The position numbers and the translations under genes were made by a program. DNA of 64,000 nucleotides, taken from the NCBI GenBank assembly GCA_907163375.1, contig CAJQUW010016131.1, forward strand, positions 62,001-126,000. Direction: 5' to 3'. This stretch comes from Prostheceraeus crozeri. Lineage: Eukaryota > Platyhelminthes > Polycladida > Euryleptidae. Below, piece by piece: positions 18,735-32,339 of the stretch (its first letter is position 1; each line of letters starts with the position of its first letter). A model generated the notes under the pieces. It worked only from the letters and a program-made list of their open reading frames with translations, was not told where the DNA came from and searched no databases.

Positions 18735-20175
18735 TAACATGTTTTTACCCACCCTGACAGAAATATAGAAGGAATAAAAGTATTTTACAAATCCTCTGTG
18801 TCACGACAACCTTGAAGAAGTAATGTTTGTTGAATTAGCTATTCGATGGGTCACTGCTACGTAAATGTTCAGCTTTTTCAATAAGAGCATTTTCTCAAGT
18901 GTGATATCATGCCACAAGCTACCTTCCACTGAAAGAGCAAAATATTACAGTCAAATTGACAATGGTCATATAAACTTAAAAAATAATAATTGGGTCGTCA
19001 TTACTCTATTCAGATTTAAGAAATGAAGCACGCATTTAGTATATCACAAAATCATTCCGATGAAAATAAGAATGAAAAACTTGCAATTTCAGCCAAGAAG
19101 CACAATATGATCTCAACTTTATCATAAAGAATTGCGTTATAATGCGGCTCTTGAAATCTCCTTGATAATCAGCTTAATTTCCGTAGAACATCTGTTAGTC
19201 ATTCATTTTGATAATCAATAAGTTTCTTGCTGCTTATACAGTGGTACCAAATCGCTAGTACATAAACACAGTAACTATTTGCAAAAATCTCGCATCTTAA
19301 AAATTGATCAAATATTTTTGGAACGCAGGAATGCAATCTGCACAAAAAACTGAATCTTTTGATTTAAAAACCTTTGCTGTATGCTGACATTTTTTGAGTT
19401 GACACTATACTCTGGGGAAAATACTTGTCAGTTTTATTTCATTAGCTTACCATTGATATTGGTCTGCTTATATTTTGACAATCTCGATCCTGGGGTTGAG
19501 CATAGAGTATTAATACATAGGTAGAGTGTCGACTCAAAAAAGTATCTGTATATAGTGAAAATTTTTATATGAAAAGATTCAGTTTTTTGCGGAGATTACG
19601 TTCCCGTGGTCCAAAAAAATATTTGAGCACTTTTGAAAAATGTCAAAATTTGTCAATTTATAGACTACTGAGATGACTCTCCTATATAAGTAGCATGAAA
19701 CAAGTTGGATATGAAAAGGAATGAATATTTGCTAATAAGCATCCTAACAAAGCGAAATAAAGCTAATTTGCAAGGGAATTTCATGAACCGCATTATAGTG
19801 GAAGTCTTCATGAAAAAGTCGCGATATTATTCGTGCTTTCTTGGCTGAAATTTCAAGTTTTTGATTCAATTTTCACCGGCATGTTTTTGTGATTCACTAA
19901 ATTCATTTTTCATTTCTTGAATCTGAATAGTGATGTGGAACTATTTACATCCTTCAAAGTTAAATAAAATCATTGTCTTTGATTATGTGATTTTTCTTTG
20001 CCAGTTGCAGGTTGCCTGTGATATGATCTCGTTTAAGAATATACTCTTGAGGTTGAGCATGACAGCAATATGGTCATTGAGTTGCTATTTTAACAAACAT
20101 TACCTCTCCAAGGCTTTCATGAGAATCTGCGAAATACCATCATTCCATCAGCATTACAATCATGATCACTGGTAA
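18735..20175. repeat. Long, old inverted repeat (foldback element)
   Basis: The left arm (about 18735-19415) and the reverse complement of the right arm (about 19525-20175) match throughout with many substitutions. Good landmarks: AATTTCAGCCAAGAA at 19084 versus the complement of TTCTTGGCTGAAATT near 19840; TATAATGCGG at 19138 versus CCGCATTATA near 19789; AAAAAACTGAATCTTTT at 19344 versus AAAAGATTCAGTTTTTT near 19572; GTAATGTTTGTT at 18821 versus AACAAACATTAC near 20092. A loop of about 110 bases separates them. No coding frame. The inner 930 bases are secure, the outer ends approximate. Confidence 0.75.
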
Positions 20176-20688
20176 ATTCTGCAAAACTGCAAAATTTACA
20201 TATCTCACATTTGGTGACAATCTCCCTTGAGTTCATTCAATAAAATCGAAGGTGTATACACATTGGGGATTTAATAAATGCGGAGTTACCACTCTACCTA
20301 ATATACCTACTCTATGGGGTTGAGCTTGCAATCCCGAATCCGATGATCAAGAAAATTCGTGATTTTTGTAGGCATGGTCTAAACCCGGGTCTTCATTCCC
20401 CCATCCCCGAAACATTGGAAATTGCAGATTGAAAGCGCAGAAGTCCGGAATTTGAAACTGCTCTCTGCTACTCTCAAAATTGTCATTATCAGCTTGTGCT
20501 TAACCCTATATTTCTCGAGCTATTTTTAGGAACTCGGGAGGTTTCTTAGTCCAACCCCGTCGTATGTTAATGTACCTATGATTCAATCGCTCCCAAAATT
20601 GCAGTAGTACTATACAAAATTGGCGCATGCTCGCTCCAAATTGTATTTTGTGTGGCTTCATTTAAGAGTGTTGTCATTGTTAAGTCAT

Positions 20689-20945
20689 GTGTGGGGTCCG
20701 CCTTTTTGGCGGGGGTCCGCCAGCTAAGGTTTGAGCGTACAAAATGTTAAAGGACCCGAAACGCGACCTAGCTGGTCATTTTGCTGATGAACCCCTTCTA
20801 TGTTTATTCTTTTCTGGTATGTCTTGTATAAAGATTGTAAATATGTTTTATTGTTCGGTACGCCATCTAAGTATTATTTCTTTCTTTTATATTACCCGAT
20901 GACCGGCGTGAACGCTGTCAACAGCCCTTTTCAGGGCTACACTTA
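20689..20945 (+). other. GC-richer block ending in a histone-type 3' stem-loop
   Basis: AGCCCTTTTCAGGGCT near 20926-20941 forms a six-pair stem with a TTTC loop, fitting the metazoan histone mRNA hairpin apart from an A-T first pair. A second hairpin, CCGCCTTTTTGGCGG, lies near 20699. The block also begins TGTGGGG and ends GGGCTACA. No histone frame lies upstream. Could be a retroelement terminal sequence or a gene relic. Confidence 0.35.
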
Positions 20946-21199
20946 TTAAGTATTTATTGAGTTTCTATTGTATATTATTGTTCATTCGAAGTGCACTAAC
21001 CTGACTTTTCCCATAACAATGATGGTTTTACAAACTTGGTCATCTTGTGAGTAGAGATGATAATTGTTTGTTATAACAGTAATAATTGCTGCTATTTTAG
21101 AGTGTGTAGGGGGTTCCAGGACCCCATTGGATAAAATGGGGTATGGGGATTAGCCTACATTCTTTGCCACGCTATAAATCGTCACAATATGTAAGGTGC

Positions 21200-21470
21200 A
21201 CTCTCTGGATACGAAAATTTCATTCAAGTTGATGCCAGATTCACACACAATTTGAAACTAACAATAGATGCGAGATTTACATAGATTTGGCATGTTTTGA
21301 ATACGAATATTGACTTCCCTTGGTATGTATTATTTTTGTTGTTTCGTGTTTGGTATGTAGCGATACGAACAACTCCTTCTTTGATTGGTTGATTAAAAAC
21401 AACATACCAAAATATATTTTGGCATCCATCCTTCGTGTGTGCTTGGTAGTTAGCGGCTTACAATGTAGTT
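21200..21470. mobile_element. MITE copy 1, short and diverged
   Basis: Shares GGATACGAAAATT, ACAATTTGAAACTAAC, GTAGCGATACGAAC and ATTTTGGCATCCATCCTTCG with the larger copy at 26649-27624 in the same order. Its ends are eroded. No transposase. Confidence 0.65.
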
Positions 21471-24400
21471 GACTTGCTGTATGAGAATGTGATCCTCAAT
21501 CATTTACTCTAGCTTAGTTTTCTCCCTCATGACGAAAGGTCCTGGAGAGTGCATAGAACTCGAATTGTTTTTGTCGACCTTTGTTTAAATTACTATATTA
21601 CTTTGCTATCGATTTTGATCAAATTCATTCATCAATATCGCTCGTCAAAATGGTCAGTCATCTATGTACGTCACCTTCGGACGAAAACCCATTCTAAACA
21701 TATCTCGCTCATTTAGCAGAGTGACAAACATTGTGGCATTGCAACTGCAAAATGTTCTCAAGGTTTGCTTTCACGCTTTCACATTGCTCACAACTGTGTG
21801 GAATTGCGCTCGTGATTTCCTGTTTGCAGCTTGAATCTATCATTAACATATCTGTCAAAAGCAGTCAGTGCAATTTGGTCGATTTACGCAATATTTAATA
21901 AGTTCTTTTCCAAATGAGCATTTGAATGTATTCAAACGAATGCCCGGTGTGGACACTGTAATCACTTAACAACGAAAGCGAAACGAAATCGATCATGAGT
22001 CATCACATGAAGTGCGATGCACGCGATTGTCCGAAATTAATATCGCAATAATTGAGAAATTATGTTATTTCACTATTGAAAAACTTACTGCAGAGATGCA
22101 ATTTCATGTCAAATCCACCAAAAAAAGAGAATATATTATATCCACATCGCACAGGACGTTTATCGAGTTCGTCTCAATTTGTAGTGGGAGTTTCATGAGA
22201 ACTGGGCGATTCCTAGAGGGAGGGTCATTATGCTCAAGTTCCTATTGAATTACACAAATGATAACATATGAAATTTATGAATTATTTGCAAATGCTGTAT
22301 TCTGCGTACACCACACTACATGTACGCATGTATCAGATTATGCACATGTATTTTAGCATTTATGCAGACATAGATCGTGCCACTATAATAAGAAAATCGC
22401 ATTTTTATATTCTATTGCTTATAAATTTCTATACATTAGCGCATGCAGATCGAATGTATAAATAACCTACATACCGAGCTTCAGAGCAGAGATGTGCGAT
22501 AGAGGCAGTAGAATAAGAGATTCAGAGATGAGATCAATCGGCTCATGCGCACCTTAGAAAACTGCCGTGACGGCACTGAACGATGGGCAACTTAGAGACT
22601 AGGATGGTCGTCTATTAAAGGCTGCTGATTACTAATTGGAGATAAGCAAATATGGGCGTTTATCAAGGAATATGAAATTATTTGAGGGCGGGCTATTAGG
22701 CTACTAGAAGAAATATCAGTCAGATGTAAACTATTGTATTGTACATTTACATTGTGTTTACATCACACAAAGATATGCGCGAAGGATAATACAAAATCAT
22801 CAAAATCTTCACATGAGCTTACGTAGAAAAGAAAAGAATTTTTGAATGGATTCATAAAAGTCTCCGAAATTATAGTCATCATCAAACTCATCACATAAAC
22901 GCGACAGTACATGAGAGCAACAGGTTACTTGATGTCACATGTAGCCGCATAGATGAAATTGCAACATCCGTGTTTTGCACTCCTCAAGCACCTCAAAGCT
23001 AAGTACCGGTAAGTATTATTAGCAATATGACTGCAGCCTAATTATGCTACAAATCATTTATGGACCTGTATTTTTTAGTAAGCAGAAATACATGTACAAA
23101 TTATATTCCAACAATTGCATAGTATTTCATGCTATCAGATCCTGGTTTATCATTCGGAAATATTGCTTCTGTTTTTATGCACTGTCTTCTGTGTTCAGCA
23201 GTCATCTTTTTACCTTAATCTTGCTCATAGTTTTATCAGCTGAGGTCATATTGGACCACCATTTATTAATTGACAATTCCTTTTCATGGCATACAGATAT
23301 GAGTTTTCATCAGGGATTGCAATCCTGATCATTCCAGAATCATGCGCCGGAAAATGTATGGTGGGCCAAGATGTAACGATATAGTGTAGGCGCGCGCCAG
23401 AGGATTCGATTTTTAAGTAATTTGAAATTGGAATGTCTGGGTGCACCGGATTAATCCGGCAAAACATGTCATGATTCCAGTCTGGAGTAAAATTACGCTA
23501 CTCAAATTTATCCTTACACTCCCGTGTTTCCAACTTCATCACTGTAGAACCTATCATGGATTTCTTAAGCTCATAGACCCCAAAAACGACTTTTGGTGAT
23601 AATGGTAAAATCCATCATGGGATCGCAGATTCTGTAAATCCCGAAATCCCGGTATCAGGAAAATATTCCGGATTGCAGTCCACCTTGCTATATAAAGAGC
23701 AGTGCTCTTAAATGGTTTTAGACCGCCGGCAATTTCCATATCTAATTTTTGATGCTGCGGTTTAATGTTGCTGAGGTGGTTGTCAAACTTATAGTAAAAA
23801 TTTTAACTGCAGAGAGGGATTTCATTTCTGCCTTGCATTTATTTCAGTCTTCTGTTAACTATGATAGAGTAATTCCTTCAACTACCATGAGGCGGGACAC
23901 AGAAGTTAGACTGAGAATGTTGAGGCGAATATCTTTCGTTCTCACGCTTTTAACTCCGTCGATCAGTCGACTTTAATGACCTTTCAATAGGACCATAGAT
24001 AATGAGATGAATCAGTAACCTTATTTTTCCAGCGTGGGAAGACTGTCTGTTACTAGGCAGACCAAAATTCATCCCTCCATGGTTTGTAAAATGATTGCAA
24101 ATTTCGGAAAATTTGCATCCCATTCACCATTAAACGCAAATTCATTATGTCAGTAAACTATTTTCTTATCTTTTCGGTAGTACCAGGGATATGATGAAGA
24201 AATAATCGTCCGTAACCTGACCTCGAACTTGTCAAGACTAAACCTCTGGTTGGAGTTACGGAAATCACTTTCGGGTTTGGGTTTATATTTTCAATTTCGG
24301 ATTTTTGCTCAGGTTTACCTTTTGTATTAGAAAACTGAAATTTGAAGTACTTTCAAATTATTACTCGCTTCGCTTTGAAATAGAGTTCACAACAAAGCAT

Positions 24401-24659
24401 AATAGAACCACTAAACAAATCTTTTGATTGCGAGGATTTCATCAAAATTCTGGTCATCTGAAAAATGGCACGAATTTTATTGAGACAAAAAATACATTCC
24501 AATAATGCACTTTGTCCAGCAAAGCATCCCACAGTGCCAAAAATTGCACCAAACTTTTGTCGAAATCGTTTGTCTTGTGCAGATATTACCGACGAGCTTA
24601 AATCCATAGTCTTTAAAAAGGAAAGAAAAAAATATATATTTACGAATTGAAGATCACAA
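21471..24659. other. No gene supported
   Basis: Only short frames (up to about 94 codons) without family features. The sequence is AT-rich with scattered short repeats such as AATCCCGAAAT-like phrases near 20325 and 23640. Confidence 0.5.
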
Positions 24660-27600
24660 AATGAAACAGAATTAAGTTGGAATACATGTTAGGTCGGACA
24701 GGTCGTTGAAAATCAAAGATGCAAGCACAGTATAACAATTATGTCTTTTGCTGCTTTTGCAAAAAGGTACCAGTGCACGATTGCTGTGAGTACGAATATG
24801 TAGCACAATATGAAAAAGTGGATGGTCAACATTTTGGCTCTTCAAGAAAAGGGACATGAAAGCTTCGCGACGCAAAGAGTTTAGACGAGTGACTTTATTT
24901 ACAGAATCACAATTTTTCTTGCAAATAACTTTACGAGCCCGTCTAAAATGTCGGAATTTGATTTCTTACATCACAACTAAAAATGCCAAATTGCGTACAG
25001 TACAACAAAACACTTTCGATAGTAGCTTTAAAAACCAACCAAAGGTCATCGTGACTCAGCAAACTACGCAGAACTTTGAGCACATAGATTCTTTTATAAT
25101 ATGCAGAAACAATGATCTTAAAATGAGTGATCCACCTAAGATCTTTGGTCCACGTGACACCGAGTAGTCTAAGTTCATCAACAAGAACAAAAGGAAGAGG
25201 AAAGTGAAAAGAAAATGTTTTCTTACAAACACACACAGCCTTCGTTTTCGACTCATTCAGATTCAAATTATTTAGCGCAGCCAATTCTCGAATATTATAA
25301 AATTCCTCCGTGATAATTTCCGTGGAGCGTACAATGTTGTTTCTAAAAACGGGACAAGCTTCACAGATATCATCAGCATACATCGTCAAAACAGTGGTTG
25401 GATGCACAGGCTTTATATCATTGCAATAAAGTACAAAAAGATAAGGGCCGAGTAAGGACCCCTGTGGCGCCCCGCTAGTCACAGGACGTGGGTCACTCAA
25501 AGAGTCCAAAACTTTGACGGATTGAGATCTATCAGACAGATAGGAACAAACCCAGGAAAGAAAACCACGAGGATAATGACACTGAAAAGTTTACGTACCA
25601 GGAGATTGAGAAATCGTATCGAAGGCCTTCGAAAAATCATAGTTTAAAACAAAACATCCACTAACATCATCGGAGTCTAGCATTTTTGTCACAGCATCAT
25701 GTCTAGTAATTAAACAACAGGTCGTGTTGGAAAGAGGCTTATAAGCAAACTGATAAACAGGAATGTCTCTGAGAAAACTTTCACGCATATGCCCTAACAC
25801 ATGATATTCCAGTAGTTTCGCAGGGACACTTAGTAATGCGATAGGACGAAGCTGATGGATCGATGCAAGCGAAACTTTCGGGACAGGTGATATAGTACAA
25901 TTTTTAAACAGGATAAGCACCTTTCTATCAATTATAGACGAATTGACAATATTGCACAATGGATAGAAAATGAACGGGGATGCCAACTTATAAAACGTGT
26001 TCTGAATACCATCAGAACCGGTAGACTTCTTCAGTGACAAACGCTCTAGAAAACTGTAAATATCAATGGGATCTAGCAATGGGCACCAATCATAATCATC
26101 ATCCGAGTAAGCAAAAGGATCATTTGCAGTGTAATTGCTAACAAAATATCATTGATATCATTGGCAGTAGTGTGGTTGTCAGGAAAGTCATGAGAAATAT
26201 TTGCAATTGGATTGGTCGAGAACTTGTCTTTGACATCATTCACTACATTCCATACATTGCGGAAATTCTCAGTTTTTTTGTCAACACATGATTCGTTATA
26301 GACATCAGAAAAAGTACACTCATTTAGTTTTGAGAGAAATTTAGACACATTGCAATCTCTCGTATCATATAATATCCTCTTGTTTTCACAGGTATATCGA
26401 GAGTTTGAAAAGACATTCGAGTGCAAAAATACTTGATCATGTGAACCACGACGCTTCAGACTCAGTGGTGGACAAACTTGAGCAGGTGGATACGAGCCGT
26501 CAAGGGATTTGCTAACAAGGATGCGGTCTAAAATACTGTTACCGCGAGTAGGCTCAGCAACTTCATCAATTAAATCAAAAGAACTTTGCAAAAGACATGT
26601 ATCAAAATTGTTTAAATCACCTGCAATAATGATATTTACGTCTGGTACTCTGTAAATCGCTGGATACGAAAATTACATACAAACGTATACCAAAATCACA
26701 TACAATTTGAAACTAACATCTGATACGAGATTCTCGCATGTCTACAGAGATCTGGTATGTTTTTCATACCACATCTCACTTACTTTCGTATGTGATTGGT
26801 TTGTAGCGATACGAACTATTCTATCTGTGATTGGCTGTTTTGCACTGAAATACGAGTTGTTGGTATGTTTTATATACGAGACCCGATGCAAATTGGTCTT
26901 CATTCGTATGTAGTATGAGCAAAAAATTATATGTATTGCATACCACTGTCAAATAACCTTTTTCAGTAATACCAGTCGTGAATATTTTTTGTTTGATGGA
27001 GTGATATTTAATTAGATTAGATTTATTGTGAATTTTTTATTCTCCACGAGGTTGTCATCGTTGCTACTTGTATAACAACTTTAACAGGACGTTTCGTTAG
27101 TTCTACTTTATGAACCAAGCTGCTAGACATCAATTCATATTAACGATATCATTCGTGAAATCATGCTGACTTATATATCTCAAACATAACTATTTTTGCG
27201 TTCATGAATTATAATGTGCTTTTATTTCGGATTGATAATATGCTTAATTTCAAAATTACATAATGCATAATTGTTGATGGTTGAATACTTATTGATTATT
27301 CATGAAATGCTCTAGAATTACGTCTATTAAAATTGAATTCATTATTGAAAGTATGACGCTTGAATGTCATTATCTCACTACTTACAAAACAGTAGTAACA
27401 TTAGTGTGATCTTTATTGACAAAAGGCGTTAAATCAACATGCTTTGGACATGATTGACGCTTTCGTTTAACATTGTGCTGGTATGGCTTTAGTATGTAAA
27501 GCATACCACATTTGAAATAACATACGAAAAGCATGCAACTATATACCAAGAGAATGCAGAAATATACCAAAGAATATTTTGGTATGCATCCTTCGTATGT

Positions 27601-28330
27601 GATTGGTATTGAGCGATTTACAGTGTACATAATTTGTGACAGACTCAATGTGATCACATAAAGCGTCCGAGATGCTATTCCTGTCAGAAACAGATACAGA
27701 TAATTGTGGAGGAATGTACAAAGCAACTAACAAGTAATTCATATGCTTTACTTTAAAGGTGATAGAGACCGTTTCACAAAAAGTACAAGAAAATTTTTGG
27801 CGTTTAAAAGTATAGCTTGAGTTCATCCACAGCGCAACGCTACCGCCAACTCGATCTAAGCGATCACGCCTAAAAAGCTGGTAGCTCTGCATGTCAAAAA
27901 TGGAATCCTCGTGTTTTTCATTTAGCCACGATTCAGTTACTACGACTATGTCAGGTTTGATACAAGTACATGACAAACGTAGATGGTCCATTTTGCCTGT
28001 TGAAGCTATGGAGCGAGCATTCAACAAAAGTACAAATGGTTTAGAAGGCAGTCATGAGGAGCGAGAAACAATCTTGCCTCTCCTTATGAACACATCTTCC
28101 CCTAAGTTTCGACGGTGTTTCACTTCAAGACGAAGCATACTTTCGTGGTTCTGTTGCGACCGAGTCAAATCGTTATTGATGTAGACTCGGCGAAAACTGT
28201 GTTCAGGCGCGAGTTTTCTCAATTTCGGTAAAGCTTTCAATAACAAAAACTAAACAAAAAGAGATTTACGTTTGGATGAAGACTCACAAGCTACTGAATC
28301 AGGAGTAAGGCGGTGAACAGTGATTCTGGA
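24660..28330 (-). mobile_element. APE-type non-LTR retrotransposon (CR1/Jockey-like LINE), degraded
   Basis: Reads right to left. ORF1 C-terminal part at 28246-28052 (RVYINNDLTRSQQ, GEDVFIRRGKIV). ORF2 begins near 28027 with an apurinic endonuclease (LNARSI, KPDIVVVTESWL), is split by a MITE at 27624-26649, resumes with VNIIIAGDLN, then reverse transcriptase: STGSDGIQ, LRPIALLSVPAKLLE, FVLNYDFSKAFDT, SGAPQGSLLGP and MYADDI, then a LINE-type C-terminus at 24875-24672 (LRREAFMSLF, HPLFHIVLHIR). ORF2 changes frame near 25590 and has other shifts, so it is dead. Nearly full length, which is unusual for a degraded LINE. Confidence 0.85.
26649..27624. mobile_element. MITE copy 2 inserted in the LINE endonuclease
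   Basis: Ends are TCTGTAAATCGCT and the complement ACTGTAAATCGCT. GTAC flanks both sides (26645-26648 and 27625-27628). Deleting the insert and one GTAC makes the LINE endonuclease read through TNYVPDVNIIIAGDLN, so the boundaries are exact. The same bases can also be read as a TA duplication with ends beginning C(T/A)CTGTAAATCGCT, as in Tc1/mariner. No transposase frame; internal repeats contain GGTATG and CATACC in both directions. Confidence 0.8.
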
Positions 28331-31290
28331 GTGTATGTACTTTTAGAGAAATAAAAGGCATTATTTCTTATTAGTTTAAATTATGAATAGACTTCATGAA
28401 GTATGATGAAATAATACATGTACATAGACAGTTAAGGATATTCTTTTCAGGATTTCTTGAAATATGTTTGAAACCAATGGGTTCAGCTGCGAAACAGTGA
28501 CCAGGATAATGACATTATGATCCCAGTCCAATTGAATGTGAATTTCATGCAGGACGCAAAAAAAGAATCCAAAATTGAAATACCTCTTCCTCAGTCAAGC
28601 AATTAATCGAGAAATAAAGACATTAAGAAGGACATTAAGAAATCGAGACATTAATCAAAAAATACAAAACCTCCTAATAATAATCACAGGAGGTGCGACG
28701 CAGTCTTTTGACAATTCTACCGATACAATATCATTGTGCATTTAACGTGAGGAAGGATCAATCGCTTACTGAAATTAGAACAAGGAGAATTGGCTGATGT
28801 ATTCGTAGCGATTGGGATCACGGTCGGCCCTCATCCTGCGTATTGCTGCTGACTCTTCCTTCTGCGAAGTCAAGTAAACTACAAGCCGTAGACCGTTAGA
28901 TGCATTCCGTGACATGCTCTCAGTAAAAGGAGTAGAAAATGCTCTTTTTCATTCACAGGAGTCGTGGTTCTAGCTTCTCCTAAGTAGGGTTAAATTGAAC
29001 GGAACATCATAGTGCAGTACTACAGTGAACTGCTTTATACAAATGAATCAGCAAGCACAATGGAATAACTATCACACACGCATGTAGGTAACAGGGCACA
29101 TGGTCACCTGGAACTGTACAATGTAGGTACTTTGCACGGAACTGCTTGCTGAAAACAAACGAATAAAAATGCACATTTGTATCTTGCAATTTTCATTTCA
29201 ACACGAAGTGATTCGCAGCACTGCAGAGAGATTCTTCGCAACATTTCTATTTTTATAGACATTAAATAGTTTGTCATTAATTTGAAAAATTTAAACAAAT
29301 TGTACAGCAGCTGTCCTCAGTATCATGGAAAGAAGTTTGTATGATACCGGTACTTCTTCTCACATTTATGAATATGGAATCGTTTCTCAATAGTCAAACA
29401 GCCCGAAACTAATCAAACATTTCGATTGGCTGCCACGCACAATGAAAGCGTGATTTCTTCTTACTTCGACCAGGAATATTCAAGATAAGAATCGTCATCT
29501 GGTGTATGAAAATAGATTCCTAATTATTTTCAATCGGCACTCTTGAATACATATTGGCATAAATTCCAAACTTAAATGATGCAAAAAATTTGAAAGTGTC
29601 AGACATAGTTCAAAGACAGTAAATCATCCATTTAAAAGTTCGAATAAAAAAATGTGTTCACAGAATTGAATGGGGATGAAAATCTCGAAATATCTCAAAT
29701 GTGTCTGCTTTTGATGGCGAACCGCAGACAACTTTACGTACAAATTCGAGAGAAAATACTTATCAAATATTTTTTTCATTTATTTTACCGTGCAGTTGTA
29801 ATCAATTGATAATGAAAAATAATCTTCTGAATCTGCAGAATTCTCCTGTTGTGCAAATAATATGAATCCTCAGGAGAATGTCTGGTATGTGAAATAATTC
29901 TTCGAAAATATCACAACAAATATCACATTATATCACCGTAAATCACAAAACCAAATGACTTCTGCCAATTATTCAGCAACGCCATCAACACATGCAAATA
30001 GTCGTTTAGGAATATTATTTACATGTATGTCCGACGATCAGTAGTAGTTCAGGCAGGACATTCATAAATTGAATTGACAGAAACCAACTTCAACACATCA
30101 ACATCGCCGACTTGCGCTTTACGTTGGACATCGATGATTTTGCTTATTAGAATACCTCGGAGCATTATGCAGGTGGTGATGGATTATTCATGGAATAGTG
30201 GACATGTTTCATATCAATTTTATGTAAAATCGAGGTGGATGTTGTGCGACGGCTGGTCGGCGGGCCTTCGGATCAAAGTATTCTTGCAACTTGTTTGATA
30301 GACTTGTGGCTGTTTGTTTCTATGGAAAGTAGGGTGATGTAGATGTATTGAAATTTGTTTCTATCAATTCAATTTATGAATGTGCCGTATGAACTACTGA
30401 CTTCCTTTCTGCTATAGAGAAGATTGCGCTGTTGAAAACTGCTGAGTAGAAATTTGATGCGATGTGGTGCTAAGTGCACCATACACTAAAGAGAAAGTAA
30501 TCCTCATACAACGAATGTTAGTAAAATATACACATAAATTGCATAAATTATATGGATCCGTTGGAGGACAAAAATAGGGTTCACGGTCACCGAGCTCAAT
30601 CCGGCTCAAAGTTCCACATCTAACTCAAGTACAGAGGGATAGATCTAAGACAGTGTACATACTATACAAACGGTCATTGCGACCAGCCGGCTAAGCGATT
30701 AAATAAACAAACTTAATTTCCAAAAAATCAATGGATTTTGGATCATTGCATTTCTTTGTCTACAGATAGTGTTACGGGCTAGTCTTATTCCCAAACAAAA
30801 TAGTCGAAAAAAAGTGAAAAAAAGGAACATTGCAGCTTTATAATCTTATTCAAAGGCAATCAACAGGTAGCCCTTAAGAACCTATTTGAGCGTTGACGCA
30901 TGACGCTGTGAATCAAAGTCTTTAGGTTCTTCCAGGATCACACCTACAAATCGTGATTCTGTCACATTTATTGTTCACTTGATTCGCGTAGGACACTTTT
31001 CTCTTGGTAGCGGAGACTTCCTTGCACTTCCGGGCGAGCGCAACTTCGTTGCTCCTTGCCGCGTCAGTGTTGTAAGACAGAATATGTCACCGCGCGCAGG
31101 GCAGAGGTTAAATGTGGCAAACGTTGAATCGAGCGTTTAACTTCGTCCTCGATTAGGATGGATTAGTGACGCCACGCTGGCAATCGTTGACGTCAGTGAG
31201 CTTGCCTCGGTAATGAAAAAAATTTGGTAATCGAAGAAAGTAAAATGTAGGAAGATTACCTTTGTGCGTATGAACTCACAACAATAGCAA
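28331..31290. other. No gene supported
   Basis: AT-rich with only short frames. A somewhat GC-richer patch at about 31000-31200 shows no family signal. Confidence 0.5.
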
Positions 31291-31310
31291 GGTCTATTAG
31301 TTTCCCCATA

Positions 31311-32215
31311 GTTCGATCAAAATCAAAAATTAATTCTCTCCCTTTTCACCTGTCGAGGTTTTATTGCGTTTTAAAAGTAAAATGACTCGACGCGTTTCGT
31401 CTTAAAGACTGCCTGAAGTGTCGACTGGCAGGGCTACATGATGAGGGTTATATACTTAGGACTCGGATTCGATATCTCCTCACACTAGCTCATGACGTCT
31501 ATTCATCAAATTATGCATTTTCGATGTAATCCAGCGATATTCAGTCGTCTTAGTATAGATATCGCCGATTTCTGTTTATCCAAAATGCTGCAGTTGAAAT
31601 AATTAATGTCCATCATTTCAACGATGTGGAGTTTTAGATGATGATTACTCAGGGCATTTTGTGTCTCTGTTTCTGACACGTTCGTGTTCATTATACCGTG
31701 ATCGAAAAGGTCGACTACTTTCACCAATGTACTTTACGAGTATTTAACAGATTTTGCACGAAAATTCGAAAACTAAATGTTTGTCGTTATAGTTATATTT
31801 AGGACCGATATGTTCACAAATGTCACATTGACAAAAGTCTTAATCATCTATTTTAGATTTTATTGTGCTCTGTAGTCTCTATCATCGTCTAAAACACCAC
31901 ATCGTTAAAATGATGGACATTAATTATTTCAACTGCAGCATTTTGGATAAACAGAAATCGGCGATATCTATACTAAGACGACTGAATATCGCTGGATTAC
32001 ATCGAAAATGCATAATTTGATGAATAGACGTCATGAGCTAGTGTGAGGAGATATCGAATCCGAGTCCTAAGTATATAACCCTCATCATGTAGCCCTGCCA
32101 GTCGACACTTCAGGCAGTCTTTAAGACGAAACGCGTCGAGTTATTTTACTTTTAAAACGCAATAAAACCTCGACAGGTGAAAAGGGAGAGAATTAATTTT
32201 TGATTTTGATCGAAC
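31311..32215 (-). mobile_element. Penelope-like element 3' end in a palindrome (fossil, broken)
   Basis: Arms 31311-31641 and 31880-32215 are nearly perfect inverted copies. The minus strand between and into the left arm encodes a GIY-YIG endonuclease remnant: CDICEHIG, a CKIC pair, YIGESSRPFRSRYNEHERVRN. Such a C-terminal domain, followed by a tail with the GACTCGACGCGTTTCGTC phrase, is characteristic of Penelope-like elements, which are known for flanking repeats in direct or inverse order. GTCTATTAGT occurs at 31292-31301 and 32263-32272 and might be a target duplication. Few differences between arms suggest youth. Confidence 0.7.
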
Positions 32216-32339
32216 AGTGGTGAAGTTAAAGAACCTCCCGGTCAGTCACCTAATGAAGGAAAGTCTATTAGTATTGTCTACAAAAAGCAAGGTCAAAAAC
32301 GTCTTTAAGTATCATAAAAGAAGAAAAATCTGTCCTCCA

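Noticed and set aside
20689-20945. Solo LTR reading (starts TG, ends CA)
   Set aside because: No flanking duplication found and no internal retroelement nearby; left as an unnamed block with a hairpin.
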